Part shown: positions 14,646 to 17,049 of the stretch, piece after piece
Layout of the letters: each line of letters begins with the position of its first letter
Position numbering within the stretch: the stretch's first letter is position 1
NCBI GenBank assembly: GCA_016789785.1
Contig: JAEUQE010000200.1
Location: 1 to 17,049, forward strand
Reading direction: 5' to 3'
Length of the DNA: 17,049 bases
Source: Bryobacterales bacterium
GTDB taxonomy: Bacteria; Acidobacteriota; Terriglobia; Bryobacterales; Bryobacteraceae
The notes under the pieces: model-generated
Database searches by the model: none
Told to the model about the DNA's origin: nothing
What the model saw: the letters and a program-made list of their open reading frames with translations, nothing else
Program-made: the position numbers and the translations under genes

Positions 14646-14714
14646 GACTGGCAGTCTGCGGCATCAGCTTGCCGATGGTCGTTATGAAACTGTGAGGTTT
14701 TCCTGATATTCGCC
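14646..14714. promoter_or_regulatory. Divergent intergenic region between protease operon and regulator
   Basis: This 69-bp gap must hold the promoters of both the leftward protease-VOC-dioxygenase operon and the rightward regulator, and possibly an operator for that regulator. Neither strand shows a strong -35/-10 pair; CAGACT on the minus strand, 7 nt before the protease ATG, is the best -10-like hexamer. Confidence 0.35.
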
Positions 14715-16898
14715 ATGCGTCCTACGAAAGAAGGCATGATCGAGTTTGATGATGTTGTGATCGACGTGCGGAATCATCGGGTTCGGAAGGGTGAGCAACT
14801 TCTGGAACTCGAGCCGAAAGCATTCCGCGTTCTCCTTCACTTGGTGGAGAACCGCAGCCGCGTGGTACCGAAGGAAGAGCTGCTGAACACGGTGTGGAGC
14901 GGCTCCTTCGTCACCGAGAACGCACTCACGCGCGTGATCGGGCAGTTGCGCAAAGCGCTTGGCGATGATGCCCGGCAGGCCCGTTACATCGAGACCGTTC
15001 CAACCGTTGGCTATCGCTTCGTCGCAAGTGTAACGGAGCCGAGTGCCGCCGCCACGAACGGTGAGCCGGCCTCATCCACGGAACCTGCCCTGCCTACTGA
15101 GCCTGCCGAAGAGACGCATCCGCTCGCCAGCGAACCGTACACCCCGCGCCCCATCAACTGGTGGATCCCGCTCGGCGCCATCAGCGCGATTCTGCTCGCG
15201 TACTTCATGCCGGTTCTGAAGGAATGGACCAGAACACCCGGCACCGGAAATGTTCGAAGCCTTCAGTTCACCACTTCGGGTGGACTCGACACGAACCCCG
15301 CGTTCTCCCCCGATGCGAGTTCGATGGTGTACAGTTCCGATCGCAACGGCCACTTCGAACTCTATGTGAAGCAGGTCGCGCCCGGCGGCTCGGAATTGCA
15401 GATCACCACCGACGGGAGAGAGAACATAGAGCCTGCCTGGTCCCCGGATGGCTCAAACATCGCCTACACTTCCATGCGAGGCGATGGTATCTACGTGGTC
15501 CCCGCGCTGGGAGGAATGCCACGCAAGGTGACGGGCTTCGGATCGCGACCGACGTGGACCGCCGATTCCAAGAGCATCGTCTTCCGGTCGCACGGGGTGC
15601 TTTCCCTCGCTTATCCGGAAGCCTTCCCCATGGTCCCGAGCACCCTTTGGATCGTCAGCGCCACGGGGGGTGAGCCCCAACCACTCACGCAACCGAGCCA
15701 GCCGCCGGGCCGGCATAGCGACCCATCCGCAAGTCCCGATGGCCGCCACATCGTGTTTCTCTCCTTCGCCGGCGATGGTTCGGTGCGATTGTACGAACTC
15801 GATCTGGAGACGAAGAAATCATCGCTGGTCACCGATGCCGTGCGCTTCGGCCTCAACCCGGGCTATTCGCGCGATGGCAACACGATCTACTACATCGGGA
15901 TCGTACCGCCGGACAACATGGGCATCTACCGGCTCTCCTTGAATCCAAACACTCGCAAGGCATTGGGCTCTCCGGTCCAGTTGTATCGCACGGACTTGAA
16001 CCTGATTCGCAACGTGACCTTCACGCCGGATGGACGCCGCTTCGCCTACGGTGTGCAGACCATGCAAAGCAACCTGTGGCAACGCTCCGCCAACGGCGAG
16101 ACGCGCGCTGTCACGAATGAGACGGCCTTCCGGCTCACGCAGCCGGTCTACTCACCCGATGGAGAGTGGATCGCTTACATGCATCGCCGCAAAGGCATCC
16201 TGGGTGACATCTGGGTGATGGACAAAGACGGCGGAAATCCGATGCAGGTCACCAAGGATCCAAGCCCCGACTACATGCCTTCGTGGACACCCGGCGGCGG
16301 CGCGATCGTCTATGGGTCCGTAAGGGATGGCGTGCCGAAGCTGATGCAATTCTCCCTGAAAGACGGCACCGAGAAAACGTTTGCGGATATCGGTGAGATC
16401 AAGAGCATGCCGCGTCTCTCACCCGATGGCAAGACGTTCGCGTTCCACAAGGTGGTGAATGGTGTGATGGAGACGTGGCTGCAGGACGTCGCGACCCGCA
16501 AGCAAACGCAGTTCGCAACGGGCAAGGAAGGGATCGGATTCCCGGCCTGGTCGCCCGACGGCAAGCAGCTTGCGCTCGAAGAACGCGACGGTCCGAACAC
16601 CCACATCACGCTCGTCGCCGCCACGGGAGGCCCCAGGCGCCGCGTTACCAGCCGCCCCGGCCATGCGTGGTGCTTCAGTTGGTCGCCCGATGGGAAGAAG
16701 CTGCCCGTGACAGCCACATGGGACGGGATCTGGAATCTCTATACCGTTGATGTCGCGACGGGCGCGGTGGAGCAACTCACCCGAAACACATTGATGCGCA
16801 CGTTCGTTCGCTACCCCGCATGGTCGCCCAAAGGGGACCCGATCACTTACGAACAAAACGAGACGCGCGGCAATATCTTTCTGGGCGAGTTGCCGTAG
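14715..16898 (+). CDS. Membrane one-component regulator: winged helix, one TM helix, WD40-like propeller
   Basis: This 727-residue protein senses on one side of the membrane and binds DNA on the other, in the CadC/ToxR manner. Residues 9-106 form an OmpR/PhoB-type winged helix (LEPKAFRVLLHLVENRSRVV, then VTENALTRVIGQLRKALGDD as recognition region, then YIETVPTVGYRFVA as the wing). A Pro/Glu/Ala-rich linker (107-147) leads to one membrane helix (149-168, NWWIPLGAISAILLAYFMPV). The rest is periplasmic, with about 12 TolB/PD40-type blades marked by SPDG variants between residues 197 and 707 (AWSPDGSNIAYTS, YSPDGEWIAYMHR, AWSPDGKQLALEE). There is no phospho-acceptor domain. It is divergent from the aspartyl protease operon, its most likely target. 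An ATG at 14736 (residue 8) is an alternative start with a purine-rich stretch just before it. Confidence 0.93.
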   Translation: MRPTKEGMIEFDDVVIDVRNHRVRKGEQLLELEPKAFRVLLHLVENRSRVVPKEELLNTVWSGSFVTENALTRVIGQLRKALGDDARQARYIETVPTVGYRFVASVTEPSAAATNGEPASSTEPALPTEPAEETHPLASEPYTPRPINWWIPLGAISAILLAYFMPVLKEWTRTPGTGNVRSLQFTTSGGLDTNPAFSPDASSMVYSSDRNGHFELYVKQVAPGGSELQITTDGRENIEPAWSPDGSNIAYTSMRGDGIYVVPALGGMPRKVTGFGSRPTWTADSKSIVFRSHGVLSLAYPEAFPMVPSTLWIVSATGGEPQPLTQPSQPPGRHSDPSASPDGRHIVFLSFAGDGSVRLYELDLETKKSSLVTDAVRFGLNPGYSRDGNTIYYIGIVPPDNMGIYRLSLNPNTRKALGSPVQLYRTDLNLIRNVTFTPDGRRFAYGVQTMQSNLWQRSANGETRAVTNETAFRLTQPVYSPDGEWIAYMHRRKGILGDIWVMDKDGGNPMQVTKDPSPDYMPSWTPGGGAIVYGSVRDGVPKLMQFSLKDGTEKTFADIGEIKSMPRLSPDGKTFAFHKVVNGVMETWLQDVATRKQTQFATGKEGIGFPAWSPDGKQLALEERDGPNTHITLVAATGGPRRRVTSRPGHAWCFSWSPDGKKLPVTATWDGIWNLYTVDVATGAVEQLTRNTLMRTFVRYPAWSPKGDPITYEQNETRGNIFLGELP

Positions 16899-16910
16899 GA
16901 TGGTGCAGCC

Positions 16911-17049
16911 TCAGGTCCCCCAAGTCTTATAGCCACCCCAGGCCAGAATCGCCTGCTGGTGGCAGAACATGAGCGTGTCCCAGGTCGCGCGGTCCACCTC
17001 ACCCGTAGCCGGCTTCGCCTGCCGCCGCTGGAAATTCTGCACAGCAGCT
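16911..17049 (-). CDS. C-terminus of a peptidoglycan-binding-domain protein, 5' part outside window
   Basis: The minus strand is open from the right edge to a TGA at 16913-16911, giving 45 residues. They begin AVQNFQRRQAKPATGEVDRA and continue TWDTLMF. This is the core of a PG_binding_1 domain (AVxxFQ...GL..tGxvD..TW), a three-helix fold that binds cell-wall peptidoglycan. The last residues (CHQQAILAWGGYKTWGT) extend past the usual domain end. The catalytic or other domain of the protein lies outside the window. It converges on the regulator gene with 12 bp between stops. Confidence 0.72.
   Translation of the reverse strand, partial: AAVQNFQRRQAKPATGEVDRATWDTLMFCHQQAILAWGGYKTWGT

Noticed and set aside
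1..17049. CRISPR array, tRNA/rRNA genes, insertion sequences or phage genes
   Set aside because: I saw no spaced direct repeats, no tRNA-like cloverleaf with CCA, no transposase or integrase motifs, and no terminal inverted repeats with target duplications.

Overview
The window is about 17 kb of GC-rich, gene-dense chromosomal DNA. Its gene types point to an Acidobacteriota genome, probably of the Solibacter/Bryobacter kind. These are an orphan double-domain ABC3 permease (ADOP family), an OmpR-type winged helix fused through one membrane helix to a WD40-like propeller, a decayed VapBC pair, and many exported hydrolases. This assignment is inferred from gene content; there is no rRNA or other marker gene to confirm it.

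Layout from left to right. Positions 2-2449 hold the C-terminal bulk of an ADOP permease (+). Positions 2450-2984 are a gene-poor stretch with several stem-loops, an intact VapB-type antitoxin (-) and a VapC toxin start that stops after 10 codons. An exported M20 metallopeptidase (+, 2985-4382) meets a TonB-dependent receptor (-, 4388-6361) tail to tail. The receptor's start lies inside the 3' end of a DUF58 gene (-, 6162-7337). A divergent APC amino-acid permease (+, 7448-8767) follows. Then comes a three-gene minus-strand cluster, transcribed as metallo-beta-lactamase-fold hydrolase, small secreted unknown, then membrane-anchored serine hydrolase (11514 down to 8770). A GlpF-type aquaglyceroporin (+, 11638-12405) meets a second minus-strand operon, transcribed as exported two-lobe aspartyl protease, VOC-fold enzyme, then PhyH-type Fe(II)/2-oxoglutarate dioxygenase (14645 down to 12408). 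Divergent from that operon is the winged-helix/propeller one-component regulator (+, 14715-16898). The window closes on the C-terminus of a minus-strand protein with a peptidoglycan-binding domain (16911-17049).

No single pathway ties the genes together. The common theme is uptake and processing of peptides or amino acids and other small molecules at the cell envelope: peptidase, TonB receptor, APC permease, porin-like channel and several exported hydrolases. All four convergent gene pairs are separated by only 2-12 bp, and two of those junctions carry clear inverted repeats. At least two plus-strand genes have a -10-like hexamer 7-9 nt before the ATG and no Shine-Dalgarno sequence, which suggests leaderless transcripts.

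I did not find a convincing new defence or biosynthetic system. The best leads are the eroded vapBC locus, the DUF58/TonB out-of-frame overlap, the aspartyl protease-VOC-dioxygenase operon facing a membrane one-component regulator, and an overlapping small ORF in the leader of the APC permease.
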